NCBI GenBank assembly: GCA_015654825.1 | Contig: JAATGE010000006.1 | Span: forward strand, 1 to 6,545 | Direction: 5' to 3' | Source: Rhodospirillales bacterium | GTDB lineage: Bacteria > Pseudomonadota > Alphaproteobacteria > Acetobacterales > Acetobacteraceae | DNA: 6,545 bases | Notes under the pieces: model-generated | Database searches by the model: none | The model's input: only the letters and a program-made list of their open reading frames with translations | Told to the model about the DNA's origin: nothing | Shown: in pieces, positions 1 to 6,501 of the stretch | How positions within the stretch are numbered: the first letter of the stretch is position 1 | How the letters are laid out: each line of letters starts with the position of its first letter | Position numbers and translations under genes: made by a program

Positions 1-14
1 GCGCGGCTTTTCAT
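1..14 (-). CDS. Possible 5' end of petB (cytochrome b), cut by the window edge
   Basis: An ATG on the minus strand (positions 14-12) opens a frame reading M-K-S-R to the window edge. A purine-rich GGGGAG (23-18) sits three bases upstream, which could act as a ribosome binding site although the spacing is short. The call rests mostly on context: in alphaproteobacteria the Rieske gene petA is normally followed by petB and petC on the same strand, and this frame lies in that position. Four codons cannot identify a protein, so the petB identity is inference only. Confidence 0.25.
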
Positions 15-22
15 CGTCTCCC

Positions 23-63
23 CGGCGAAGCCTGTACGAGCCACGATTTTTCAGGCTTCGCCG
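23..63. repeat. Perfect 12-bp inverted repeat with 17-base loop between petA and the putative petB
   Basis: The arms 23-34 (CGGCGAAGCCTG) and 52-63 (CAGGCTTCGCCG) are exactly complementary, with a loop at 35-51. In the minus-strand transcript this would form a strong hairpin directly before the putative petB ribosome binding site; base 23 belongs to both. No T-tract follows the stem on either strand, so it does not look like a classic intrinsic terminator. It could stabilise or process mRNA, or limit translation of the next gene. Confidence 0.6.
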
Positions 64-78
64 TTCCCCACAAGAATG

Positions 79-124
79 GGGTCTGGGGCCTACTGGCCCC
101 AGCGGGTCCAGGGCAGAGCCCTGG
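79..124. repeat. Palindromic double-hairpin intergenic repeat, left copy
   Basis: Two adjacent perfect hairpins are visible. The first pairs 83-90 with 95-102 (8 bp, loop TACT). The second pairs 108-114 with 118-124 (7 bp, loop AGA). The linker is CGGGT (103-107). The element begins 10 bases past the petA stop codon. The reverse complement of 6502-6545 matches it closely: shared blocks are GGGTCTGGGG, CCCCAGCGGGTCCAGGGC and GAGCCCTGG. From memory, elements of this form are common in intergenic regions of Acetobacteraceae; their function is not settled. It could act as an mRNA 3'-end stabiliser or a factor-dependent termination site. Confidence 0.8.
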
Positions 125-134
125 CCGTACGCCG

Positions 135-794
135 TCAAATCTGCACGATGTCATTCAGATCGAACGTGTTGCCCTCGGGATTTTCGCCGATCCGAACGGT
201 TTTTGCGTTCAGTACCTTGTACGGCGGTACCGGCAGATTGTACGGCGCCGGCACACCGGAATAGACCCGGCCGGCGAGGTCGTATTTGGAGCCATGGCAG
301 GGGCACAGATAGCCGCCGGGCCAGTTCGGTTGCGGGTCCGTGGCGCTCGGGTTCGGGTAAAACACCGGGACGCAGCCGAGGTGGGTGCAGATCCCCACCA
401 TGACGGCGAATTCGGGGTTCACGCTGCGGTGCCAGTTGTCCGCGTACGTCGGCTGCTGCATCACCGTCGAATTCGGGTCGGTGAGGATGCCTAGCAGTTT
501 CGGGTCCTGCAGCGTTTTCAGTGCTTCCGGCGTGCGCCGCACGATCAGGATCGGCTTGCCGCGCCAGACCACGACGATCTGCTGGCCGAGGGCGATCTTG
601 CTGATGTCGACGTCGATCGGCTCCCCGGCGGCCAGCGTGTCGGCCGCGGGCAGCATGCTGTCGATGAACGGCCAGGCGATGGCGCCGGCGCCGACCGCGG
701 CGCCGGCCAGGGCCACCAGGGTCAGAAAGTCGCGGCGGGTGCCGCCCTCACCTTCTCCGTGCGGGTGGACCGTGGCGTGGGCGGTGGACGACAT
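135..794 (-). CDS. petA: Ubiquinol-cytochrome c reductase iron-sulfur (Rieske) subunit
   Basis: This 219-residue protein is the Rieske subunit of the cytochrome bc1 complex. It passes electrons from ubiquinol to cytochrome c1 at the periplasmic face of the inner membrane. The N-terminus has a twin-arginine motif TRRDFL (residues 19-24) followed by a hydrophobic segment (about 25-44) that serves as export signal and membrane anchor. The two 2Fe-2S cluster motifs are intact: CTHLGC (136-141) and CPCHGS (164-169), supplying two Cys and two His ligands and the disulfide cysteines. The [14 protein letters not shown] segment (179-192) is the usual proline loop. Length is typical. The start is supported by GGAAAGG (807-801) six bases upstream of the ATG. 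petB and petC would be expected to the left; three inverted repeats crowd the gap there. Identity is firm from the motifs. Confidence 0.97.
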   Translation of the reverse strand: MSSTAHATVHPHGEGEGGTRRDFLTLVALAGAAVGAGAIAWPFIDSMLPAADTLAAGEPIDVDISKIALGQQIVVVWRGKPILIVRRTPEALKTLQDPKLLGILTDPNSTVMQQPTYADNWHRSVNPEFAVMVGICTHLGCVPVFYPNPSATDPQPNWPGGYLCPCHGSKYDLAGRVYSGVPAPYNLPVPPYKVLNAKTVRIGENPEGNTFDLNDIVQI

Positions 795-953
795 GGCGAA
801 CCTTTCCGTGCGAACCGGGCTTGCTGCACCCGCTCATTGCAGCCTGGCGCGGCAGTTGAAAAGACCCAAAACGGATAACCGGCGGATGGGCAGCCACGCC
901 GTGCGCGTAACCCATATCAGCAGCCCCCGGGCGTTGCGAATCGGGGCGGGAGC
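795..953 (-). promoter_or_regulatory. Intergenic region upstream of petA; probable leader, no clear promoter
   Basis: These 159 bases separate the GMC oxidoreductase stop codon from the petA start, both genes on the minus strand. The petA ribosome binding site GGAAAGG is at 807-801. A 6-bp inverted repeat (GCTGCA 823-828, TGCAGC 838-843) would form a small hairpin in the petA leader. I see no convincing sigma-70 -35/-10 pair and no intrinsic terminator with a T-tract for the GMC gene. Because petA encodes a housekeeping respiratory protein, a promoter is expected here, but its position cannot be fixed by eye. Confidence 0.4.
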
Positions 954-2663
954 CTAAGGGGCGGTCGGGGTTCCGGAAAAGAGCCCCTGCCCTTCCGCCG
1001 CAACGGCAGCACGACCGGTCACCGGCAACAGCGGCCGCAGATGATCCGCCAGGCGCAGGGCGAGCGCCAATATCGTCAGGGTCGGGTTGGCCTGCCCGGA
1101 CGTGGCGAACACGGCACCGCCGGCGATGTAGAGATTGGCGACGCCGTGCACCCGGCAGTTCGCGTCCACGACGCCTGAGCGGGGGCAGGCCGACATGCGC
1201 GCGGTGCCCAGGTGATGGCCGCCATAGGCGCCGTCGCGCAGCATGTCGTCCTCGACCTGGTCCGGATCGAACGCCAGCGTCCCGTGCGTGCCGGCCGCCA
1301 GGGCCTGCCCGAACAGGCCGAGCGATGTGCGCACGGCGCGGATATCGGCGGGCAGATAGCGCCAGTCGATCCGCGGTTGCGGGACGCCGAAGCGGTCCTG
1401 CGCATCCGCCAGCGTGACCCGGCTATCGGGGTTGGGCAGCTGCTCGGCGTGCACGTCGAGCGTGAAGCAGCCGGCGCGCGGCGGTATGGTCAATGACGGG
1501 TACCGGCGGGCGGCCAGCACGCGGCGCCGCAGCATGTCCCAGGCGAACAGCGCGGTGCCGAACGGATCGCGCGCAACATTCGCAAGGTGCGGCAAAGGGC
1601 CGCCATGCTGGCCTGGGGCCGCCATACGGATGGAGTATTCGAACGACAGCAGGTGGCGCGTGAGGTAGAGCGCCGAGAGCGCGCCGGTGCGATGCGCGGG
1701 GTCGGCGAGGCGCGGGTGCTGCAGGCGGGCGACGACATTGGTGGTCCGCCAGCCGCGTTGCGCCCACGGTTCGATCGAGAACCGGCGGCGGCAATAAACC
1801 CCGTCCACGCTTCGCTCGTAGCCATGCCAGGGAAGGCGGCCGGCGGCGGGAACAAAGAGCCCTACGGTGCCGCCGAGATGGCACATGTAATGGCGGCCGA
1901 CCTGATCGTAGTCGTTTCCTACGCCGCCAGATATCTGTGCCCGGCTGGCCAACAGCAGGCGCGCAACCTCCAGACCGCCGGCGGCGAGCACATAGGCGCG
2001 CGCGCGGACGCGGAAGCGCGCGCCGGCGCGTGTTGCGCAGGCGAGATGACTGACCGCGCGGCCGCCCGGCTCCAGCGCGATTTCGGTGCAGGTGGCGTGC
2101 AGCATGACGTCGATGCGACGGTTGCGCCGCAGCCTGCCGGCGTAGGCGCGGCCAAAATCGGTCGGCGGGCTGAATCGTTCGATGCGGTCGGTGCTGACCG
2201 TTGCATCGGCAAAGCCCGCGAACATCGGCCGCATTCCGCCGGGCACGGCGCTGCGCGCGGAGTAGTCGAAATCGCCGAGTTCGGCGAGGGTGTGGGCGTG
2301 GTGCCAGTACGGGATCAGGTCGCCATATGCGATCGGCCAGCCCGGCAGGCCGAGCCAGGGCCGCGGCGCGAAATCCACCGGATCGAGCGGTACGCAGCGC
2401 CCGCCCCAGATTGTGCTGGAGCCACCGAGACAGCGGCGCCGATAGGTGTGCGGCGGGCAATGCAGCGCGGGATCCACGACCTCTCCGCGGCACAGATCCT
2501 GGCTTGCGGTATCCGGCCGCCGGCCGCCGGACTCGAGCACCAATACGTAAGCCCCGGCATCCGCGAGGGCGAGAGCCATGGCAATGCCGGCGGGGCCCGC
2601 TCCGACGACGCAAATATCCGCCCGAGGCGCCGTCGCGACGATTTCGTTGGCGTCGGCGATCAT
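954..2663 (-). CDS. GMC-family FAD-dependent oxidoreductase, glycan-locus associated
   Basis: This 569-residue flavoprotein has the full layout of the glucose-methanol-choline oxidoreductases. The FAD-binding Rossmann motif GAGPAG lies at residues 21-26, with the strand-ending acidic residue E44. A second nucleotide-contact loop GGSSTIWGG is at 80-88. The mid-protein signature EQLPNPDSRV is at 407-416. The C-terminal catalytic region contains HHLGTARM (483-490), with His483 aligning to the family's active-site His, and ANPTLT (525-530), where Asn526 takes the place of the second catalytic residue. Family members oxidise alcohol groups of sugars, alcohols or choline; the substrate here is unknown. 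No signal peptide or membrane segment is seen, so it is probably cytoplasmic. Its ATG overlaps the stop of the upstream glycosyltransferase (ATGA), and it lacks a good ribosome binding site, so translation is probably coupled. A sugar or lipid-linked glycan substrate is inferred from context only. Confidence 0.9.
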   Translation of the reverse strand: MIADANEIVATAPRADICVVGAGPAGIAMALALADAGAYVLVLESGGRRPDTASQDLCRGEVVDPALHCPPHTYRRRCLGGSSTIWGGRCVPLDPVDFAPRPWLGLPGWPIAYGDLIPYWHHAHTLAELGDFDYSARSAVPGGMRPMFAGFADATVSTDRIERFSPPTDFGRAYAGRLRRNRRIDVMLHATCTEIALEPGGRAVSHLACATRAGARFRVRARAYVLAAGGLEVARLLLASRAQISGGVGNDYDQVGRHYMCHLGGTVGLFVPAAGRLPWHGYERSVDGVYCRRRFSIEPWAQRGWRTTNVVARLQHPRLADPAHRTGALSALYLTRHLLSFEYSIRMAAPGQHGGPLPHLANVARDPFGTALFAWDMLRRRVLAARRYPSLTIPPRAGCFTLDVHAEQLPNPDSRVTLADAQDRFGVPQPRIDWRYLPADIRAVRTSLGLFGQALAAGTHGTLAFDPDQVEDDMLRDGAYGGHHLGTARMSACPRSGVVDANCRVHGVANLYIAGGAVFATSGQANPTLTILALALRLADHLRPLLPVTGRAAVAAEGQGLFSGTPTAP

Positions 2664-3844
2664 ACCGGGCGCTTGGCGGCGGCGAGATCGACATAGAGGC
2701 GCCGCAGCCCCTCCGCGAACGAAGCGACGGCGAATTCACGTTGGTACAATGCACGACCGTTGCGGGATAGCAGTTCGCAACATTCTGGTTCGCTCAGCAG
2801 CCGGTGCAACGCGGCCGACAGCGCGACGTGATCGCCCGGCGGCACCAGCAGCGCCGACTCGCCATCACGGAACAATTCCGGGATGGCACCCACCGGTGTG
2901 GCAATGACTGGCACGCCCAGCCCGGCTGCTTCCAGCATCACCAGCGGCAGCGCCTCGTGGTGCGACGGCAGCACCAGCGCGTCGGCGCCGGCCAGCACCG
3001 CGTCGTCGGCGGCGCGATCGAGCCAGCCGGCAAAATGCACCCGCGCGCTTATATTCAATGACTGCGCCAGCCGGCGGAGCGCTTTCGCATCGCCGCCGCC
3101 TGCCACCACGAGCCGCCACCGCTTGTCCGCCAGCCGCGGCTCCGCCAGCGCCCGAAGCAGATCGGGCAATCCCTTGCGCGCGAGCAGATTGCCGAGGAAC
3201 ACGAAGGTGAACCCGTCGGCAGCCGATGCGCGATGCGTGATCGCCGGCACCGCCACTCCGTTGCGCAGCACGACGATCCGCGCAGGCGCCACGCGCAACC
3301 CGTCCGCCAGCCAGGCGCGCCATGGCTCGCCGAGCACGACGCACACGTTGGCAGCACGAAATATCATGCCGAGCAGCGCACGGCCCGGTGGATGCAGGCG
3401 CTGGTAGAACGGGATGATTTCCGCGGCATGCAGGTGCAGCAGCGTCGGCAGTCCCAGCAGCCGGGCCAGCAGCAGCAACAGCCCCTTGCGGAGAACCGAG
3501 CTGCGCTCGGCCATGTTCAGGTGAACAACGGACGGCGTGGCGCGCGAGGCCGCCGCAACGATGCGGGCGCCGGCTCGCAGCAGGTACCATGACGAGGTTA
3601 TTGCCGGGCCGTTGCCTCGCGATTCGACCATTTCGAAGCGCACACCTTCGGCACCTTGGGTGGCCAGGTAGGCCATGATGCGGCCCATGCCGCCGCCACG
3701 CGCCGCGAATGGCGCCACCAGCAACACGTGCACGGGCCCGCGCGATGCGGCTGCCGTAGTTCCGCGGGGCGCCGGCTCGGCCGAAAATTTCCGCGCCGGA
3801 ACCACCCGCATGCCCTCATAGTCCGTTGCCGCAACTATCAACAT
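2660..3844 (-). CDS. Glycosyltransferase family 4 (GT-B fold)
   Basis: This 394-residue protein is a GT-B glycosyltransferase of the GT4/WcaA-RfaG type, which transfers a sugar from a nucleotide donor. The N-terminal domain starts with VHVLLVAPF (residues 38-46) and the glycine-rich loop GGGMGR (50-55). The C-terminal domain shows the usual strands: FVFLGNLLARKGLPDLLRAL, WRLVVAGGGD and VHFAGWLD. It also carries the EX7E donor-binding motif with E297 and E305, then GVPVIATPVGAIPEL. No signal peptide is visible; the protein is probably cytoplasmic or peripheral to the inner membrane. Donor and acceptor cannot be read from sequence. The start is uncertain: no ribosome binding site precedes the ATG at 3844, and a good -35/-10 pair would put transcription initiation near 3827. 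The in-frame ATG at 3811 (Met12) would then be the real start, still before the conserved fold. The gene is coupled to the GMC oxidoreductase by a 4-base overlap. Confidence 0.92.
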   Translation of the reverse strand: MLIVAATDYEGMRVVPARKFSAEPAPRGTTAAASRGPVHVLLVAPFAARGGGMGRIMAYLATQGAEGVRFEMVESRGNGPAITSSWYLLRAGARIVAAASRATPSVVHLNMAERSSVLRKGLLLLLARLLGLPTLLHLHAAEIIPFYQRLHPPGRALLGMIFRAANVCVVLGEPWRAWLADGLRVAPARIVVLRNGVAVPAITHRASAADGFTFVFLGNLLARKGLPDLLRALAEPRLADKRWRLVVAGGGDAKALRRLAQSLNISARVHFAGWLDRAADDAVLAGADALVLPSHHEALPLVMLEAAGLGVPVIATPVGAIPELFRDGESALLVPPGDHVALSAALHRLLSEPECCELLSRNGRALYQREFAVASFAEGLRRLYVDLAAAKRPV

Positions 3845-3854
3845 CAGCTAAGAG
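3826..3854 (+). promoter_or_regulatory. Weak candidate promoter for the SDR-wzz operon
   Basis: On the plus strand TTGCCG (3826-3831) and TAAGAG (3849-3854) are 17 bases apart, matching consensus at four and three of six positions. The predicted start near 3861 would fall inside the 15-base palindrome. The match is poor, and it is listed mainly because a promoter must lie close to here if the plus-strand operon starts in this gap. Confidence 0.2.
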
Positions 3855-3862
3855 ATAGTCAA
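3834..3862 (-). promoter_or_regulatory. Candidate sigma-70-like promoter for the glycosyltransferase-GMC operon
   Basis: On the minus strand TTGACT (3862-3857) is followed after 17 bases by GATAGT (3839-3834). These match the consensus hexamers at five and four of six positions. The predicted transcription start would be near 3827, inside the longest reading frame of the glycosyltransferase. Found by eye only; not statistically tested. Confidence 0.35.
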
Positions 3863-3873
3863 CCCAGGGTTGA
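3859..3873. promoter_or_regulatory. Perfect 15-base palindrome in the divergent intergenic region (candidate operator)
   Basis: The sequence TCAACCCAGGGTTGA has 7-base arms that are exact reverse complements around a central A. It lies between the divergent glycosyltransferase and SDR genes and overlaps the -35 hexamer of the minus-strand promoter candidate. A short symmetric site in such a position is typical of a binding site for a dimeric repressor or activator. No regulator gene is present in the window, so its ligand or protein is unknown. Confidence 0.5.
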
Positions 3874-3878
3874 TGGAT

Positions 3879-3883
3879 GGAGG
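3879..3883 (+). promoter_or_regulatory. Ribosome binding site GGAGG that decides the SDR start
   Basis: GGAGG (3879-3883) lies eight bases before the ATG at 3892, an ideal spacing. The upstream in-frame ATG at 3877 overlaps this site and has no good site of its own. The start at 3892 is therefore preferred, shortening the protein by five residues. Confidence 0.75.
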
Positions 3884-3891
3884 CCACTGCA

Positions 3892-4887
3892 ATGCCAGGT
3901 CGTGCTGTTGTGATCGGCGCTCGCGGCTACCTGGGCCGCGCGCTGTTGCCGGTGCTTGCCGGAGATGGATTCGACGTCCTCGGAATCGGGCGGCGGCGCC
4001 CGGCGGAGTCGATAACGTTCGGCTATGAGCCGTGTGACGCGACCGACCCGGGTGCGTTGCGGAAGGCGCTGGATGGTGCGGACCTGGTGATCAACCTCAT
4101 GGCGGGCACGCCGCGTGCGATGCTGCGCGTGGCGGCAAATTTGAGTGATCATCTGTCCCGCCACCCGGCGCTGCGGGTGGTGCAGCTCAGCAGCCTGGCG
4201 GTATTCGGCCAAATGGGCGGCGTGCTGGATGAGACCTCACCACCCCGGCCGGCATCGTTGCATGCCTATGGGGCCGCCAAGCTGGAAGCGGAACAACGCC
4301 TGCTGGCGGTCCCTGGCGTCGCGGGCCGCTGCGTCATTCTGCGCCCAGGCTGCATTTACGGCCCCGGCAGTCCGCAATGGGTGGACCGTTTGTGCCGCCT
4401 GCTGCTGGCTGGCCGGCTTGGCTGGCTCGGGACGGAGGGCGCCGGGCTGAGCCCGCTGGTCCACGTGCAGGATGTCGCACAGGCGATCGCCACTGTGCTG
4501 CGACCGGCATCGGACGCGGGGATCTATCATCTGCTTTCGCCGGAGACGCTGACCTGGAATGTGTATTTCCGGCGACTGGGGCGACGGCTGGAAATCGACG
4601 CGCTGCCCGCCATCCGCGCCGGCCGCCTTGATGCCGAGACCTGGATCGCGGGGCCGGTGCGCGCCCTGCTCAGCCGCGCCGTGGGACAACCGCCGGATCG
4701 GGTGACCCCCGCCATGCGGCGTCTGTTTCGCAGCCGGGGCCGCCCTGCCTCGGTGCGTCGCGCACTGGTGCCGGCCGGTCGTTTCATTCCGCACGAGGCG
4801 GGGATTGCCGAAGCCGTCAACGAGTTTCTCGCCAGCCAGGCAAGAACGGCCGAACCGGCGAAGCCGCAACGGGCGGCCGCGGCATGA
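3892..4887 (+). CDS. Extended SDR, NAD-dependent epimerase/dehydratase-like
   Basis: This 331-residue protein (336 if started at 3877) is an extended short-chain dehydrogenase/reductase of the GalE/RfbB type. Numbered from Met at 3892, the N-terminal NAD(P)-binding motif GARGYLG is at residues 9-15. The conserved strand DLVINLMAG follows at about 64-72. The catalytic elements are serines at 100-101 (QLSSLAVFG) and YGAAK, with Tyr126 and Lys130. LRPGCIYGPG follows, the typical sequence after the active site. Family members epimerise, dehydrate or reduce nucleotide sugars in the cytoplasm; the exact reaction is not evident here. The C-terminus ends in an alanine-rich tail. The stop overlaps the start of the wzz-like gene (ATGA), so the two are probably co-translated, supporting a role in polysaccharide precursor supply. 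Reductases or dehydratases acting on other substrates remain possible. Confidence 0.88.
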   Translation: MPGRAVVIGARGYLGRALLPVLAGDGFDVLGIGRRRPAESITFGYEPCDATDPGALRKALDGADLVINLMAGTPRAMLRVAANLSDHLSRHPALRVVQLSSLAVFGQMGGVLDETSPPRPASLHAYGAAKLEAEQRLLAVPGVAGRCVILRPGCIYGPGSPQWVDRLCRLLLAGRLGWLGTEGAGLSPLVHVQDVAQAIATVLRPASDAGIYHLLSPETLTWNVYFRRLGRRLEIDALPAIRAGRLDAETWIAGPVRALLSRAVGQPPDRVTPAMRRLFRSRGRPASVRRALVPAGRFIPHEAGIAEAVNEFLASQARTAEPAKPQRAAAA

Positions 4888-6458
4888 GCGGCAGTGAGGC
4901 GCGTGGCCAGCGTGAGGAGGGGCCGCCGATCGGCGAGTTCCTGGCCCATTTGCGCGCGCGCCGACGCGGCGCGCTCGGCATCTTCGCCGCCACCGTCGCG
5001 ACCGGGCTGGTGATTGCGGCGCTGTTGCCACCGCGGTTCCGGGCAACCGCCACGCTGGCGGTGCTGCCCGCCCCCGAATTCACCGTCCGCCAGGAGGCGG
5101 GCTCACGGGCCTTCAACAGTTCCGCCCTGGCGCTGGACCAGATCATGAAGGCGGAGACGGTCATCCTTGAAAGCGATGAATTGCATGCCGGCACCATGGG
5201 CGCCCTCGGTGTCGCATCGATCTACCCGTCGCTCGATCCGGAATCCGCGCAGCCGGCACCGTTGCGCCTGCTGGCCGATGCGGCCCATTTCCTGCTGGCC
5301 CCCTGGCGCGTTACCCCGCTGGATCCCCAGGCAGCCTTGCAGGACCGGGCGCTCGACTGGTTCGCCGATGACCTCACCGTTCTGCCGGCCAAGGAGTCCA
5401 ATATCATTACCGTGACGTTCGGCCATCGCAGCGGCGCCGTCGCGGCGCAGGTGCTGAACACCATGATGGCGCGCTATGCGCAACGCCGCGGCCACGTGTA
5501 CGACGACCCGCAGCTCACCGCGGTGCGGGGCGAGACCGATGCGCTTGGCGTCGCGGTGCGCGAGGCCGACGCGGAGTTGGCAGGCTACAAGAAGGCGCAT
5601 GCGATTTCGGACAGTGCCGCGGAGCGCGCATTGCTGCTGCAGCGCCAAAGCGATGCCGCGCAGTCGCTGGCCGACGCGCTTGCCGCTTCGGCCGAGCAGC
5701 ACGCCCGGCTTGCGACGCTGGAACAGCAAATCCGTGGCATTCCGCCGTCGGTGCCGCTGTACCGGGAACAGGACCACGACACCCGCCTCGCCGCGATCGA
5801 TGCCAGCTTGCTGGCGCTGCACGAAAATATCGGCATTGCGCGCACGAATTATCGCGACACCAGCCGCAAGGTGACCGACCTGGTGACGCAGTTAGAGGTG
5901 CGTGAGGCCGAGCGCGCGAGCGTGGCGACGCCGAAGAATCCTTCGGTGGTGCGCGACGGCCGCAGCCTAGCGATCGATCCGCTACTGGTGGACCGCGCGC
6001 ATGCGGCGACCGAGGAAGCCGCGGCCGTCGCACGCGTCCGCGCACTCCATACGGAATTGTCCGATATCGCTGCTTCGCTCGGGCGCCTGGAGGCGACCGA
6101 AACATCGCTGACCAATCTGATGCGCCGGAAAAATGTCGCCGACGCGAATTTCGCGGCCGCCAGCCGTGTGCTGGCCGAGCAACGATTGACCGAAGCCGAG
6201 GACGCGCTGCGCATGGCGAACGTGCGCGTGATCCAACCGGCGCGCGCGCCGCAGCGACCGACGGCCACACGAAAGCTGATCTGCCTGGCGAGCGTCCTGC
6301 TCGGCGGCCTGGTGGCCGGGATCTGGTTCCTGCTTGGTTACGTGGTGCGGCCGACTTTTCTCACCGCGGACGGATTGGCGTACGCGACCGGCATGCCCGT
6401 GCTGGGCATGTTTTCATCGTCGGCCCGGCGTACGGGCGGCGGCGCATTTACGACGTGA
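4884..6458 (+). CDS. Wzz/GNVR-type polysaccharide co-polymerase without kinase domain
   Basis: This 524-residue inner-membrane protein has the layout of polysaccharide co-polymerases that control chain length and export of exopolysaccharide, capsule or O-antigen. A cytoplasmic N-terminus is followed by membrane segment 1 (about residues 29-50) and a beta-rich Wzz domain (about 51-200, including the segment LTVLPAKESNIITVTF at 164-179). A long Ala/Glu/Arg-rich periplasmic region follows, predicted as coiled coil (about 213-283 and 300-448), then a proline-rich stretch (451-459) and membrane segment 2 (about 465-487). The protein stops about 37 residues after that helix. There is no Walker A motif and no tyrosine-rich tail, so the fused BY-kinase domain of Wzc/ExoP proteins is absent. 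The start overlaps the SDR stop. Chain-length control of a polymer made with the neighbouring enzymes is inferred. Confidence 0.9.
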   Translation: MSGSEARGQREEGPPIGEFLAHLRARRRGALGIFAATVATGLVIAALLPPRFRATATLAVLPAPEFTVRQEAGSRAFNSSALALDQIMKAETVILESDELHAGTMGALGVASIYPSLDPESAQPAPLRLLADAAHFLLAPWRVTPLDPQAALQDRALDWFADDLTVLPAKESNIITVTFGHRSGAVAAQVLNTMMARYAQRRGHVYDDPQLTAVRGETDALGVAVREADAELAGYKKAHAISDSAAERALLLQRQSDAAQSLADALAASAEQHARLATLEQQIRGIPPSVPLYREQDHDTRLAAIDASLLALHENIGIARTNYRDTSRKVTDLVTQLEVREAERASVATPKNPSVVRDGRSLAIDPLLVDRAHAATEEAAAVARVRALHTELSDIAASLGRLEATETSLTNLMRRKNVADANFAAASRVLAEQRLTEAEDALRMANVRVIQPARAPQRPTATRKLICLASVLLGGLVAGIWFLLGYVVRPTFLTADGLAYATGMPVLGMFSSSARRTGGGAFTT

Positions 6459-6501
6459 CGGGCCGATGGCAAGCGATGCAGTGATGTCAATTCCAGAAAG
6501 G

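Noticed and set aside
823..843. GCTGCA/TGCAGC inverted repeat in the petA leader as an operator
   Set aside because: Only 6-bp arms with a 9-base loop; such pairs are expected by chance in GC-rich DNA, so it is mentioned only within the intergenic entry.
385..957. A 190-codon plus-strand frame antisense to petA
   Set aside because: It mirrors the petA coding sequence and its leader and shows no domain; petA itself is certain.
1587..2696. A 369-codon open frame on the plus strand antisense to the GMC gene
   Set aside because: No motif and no ribosome binding site; its composition follows from the codon bias of the opposite strand.
1423..2754. A 443-codon open frame on the minus strand overlapping the GMC oxidoreductase
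   Set aside because: Its translation is an Arg/Ala/Pro-rich low-complexity sequence with no recognisable motif, typical of a shadow frame in GC-rich coding DNA; the overlapping GMC frame has complete family motifs.
5103..5822. A 239-codon minus-strand frame antisense to the wzz-like gene
   Set aside because: Gln/Arg/Gly-rich shadow translation without motifs; the plus-strand frame has membrane segments and Wzz features in the right order.
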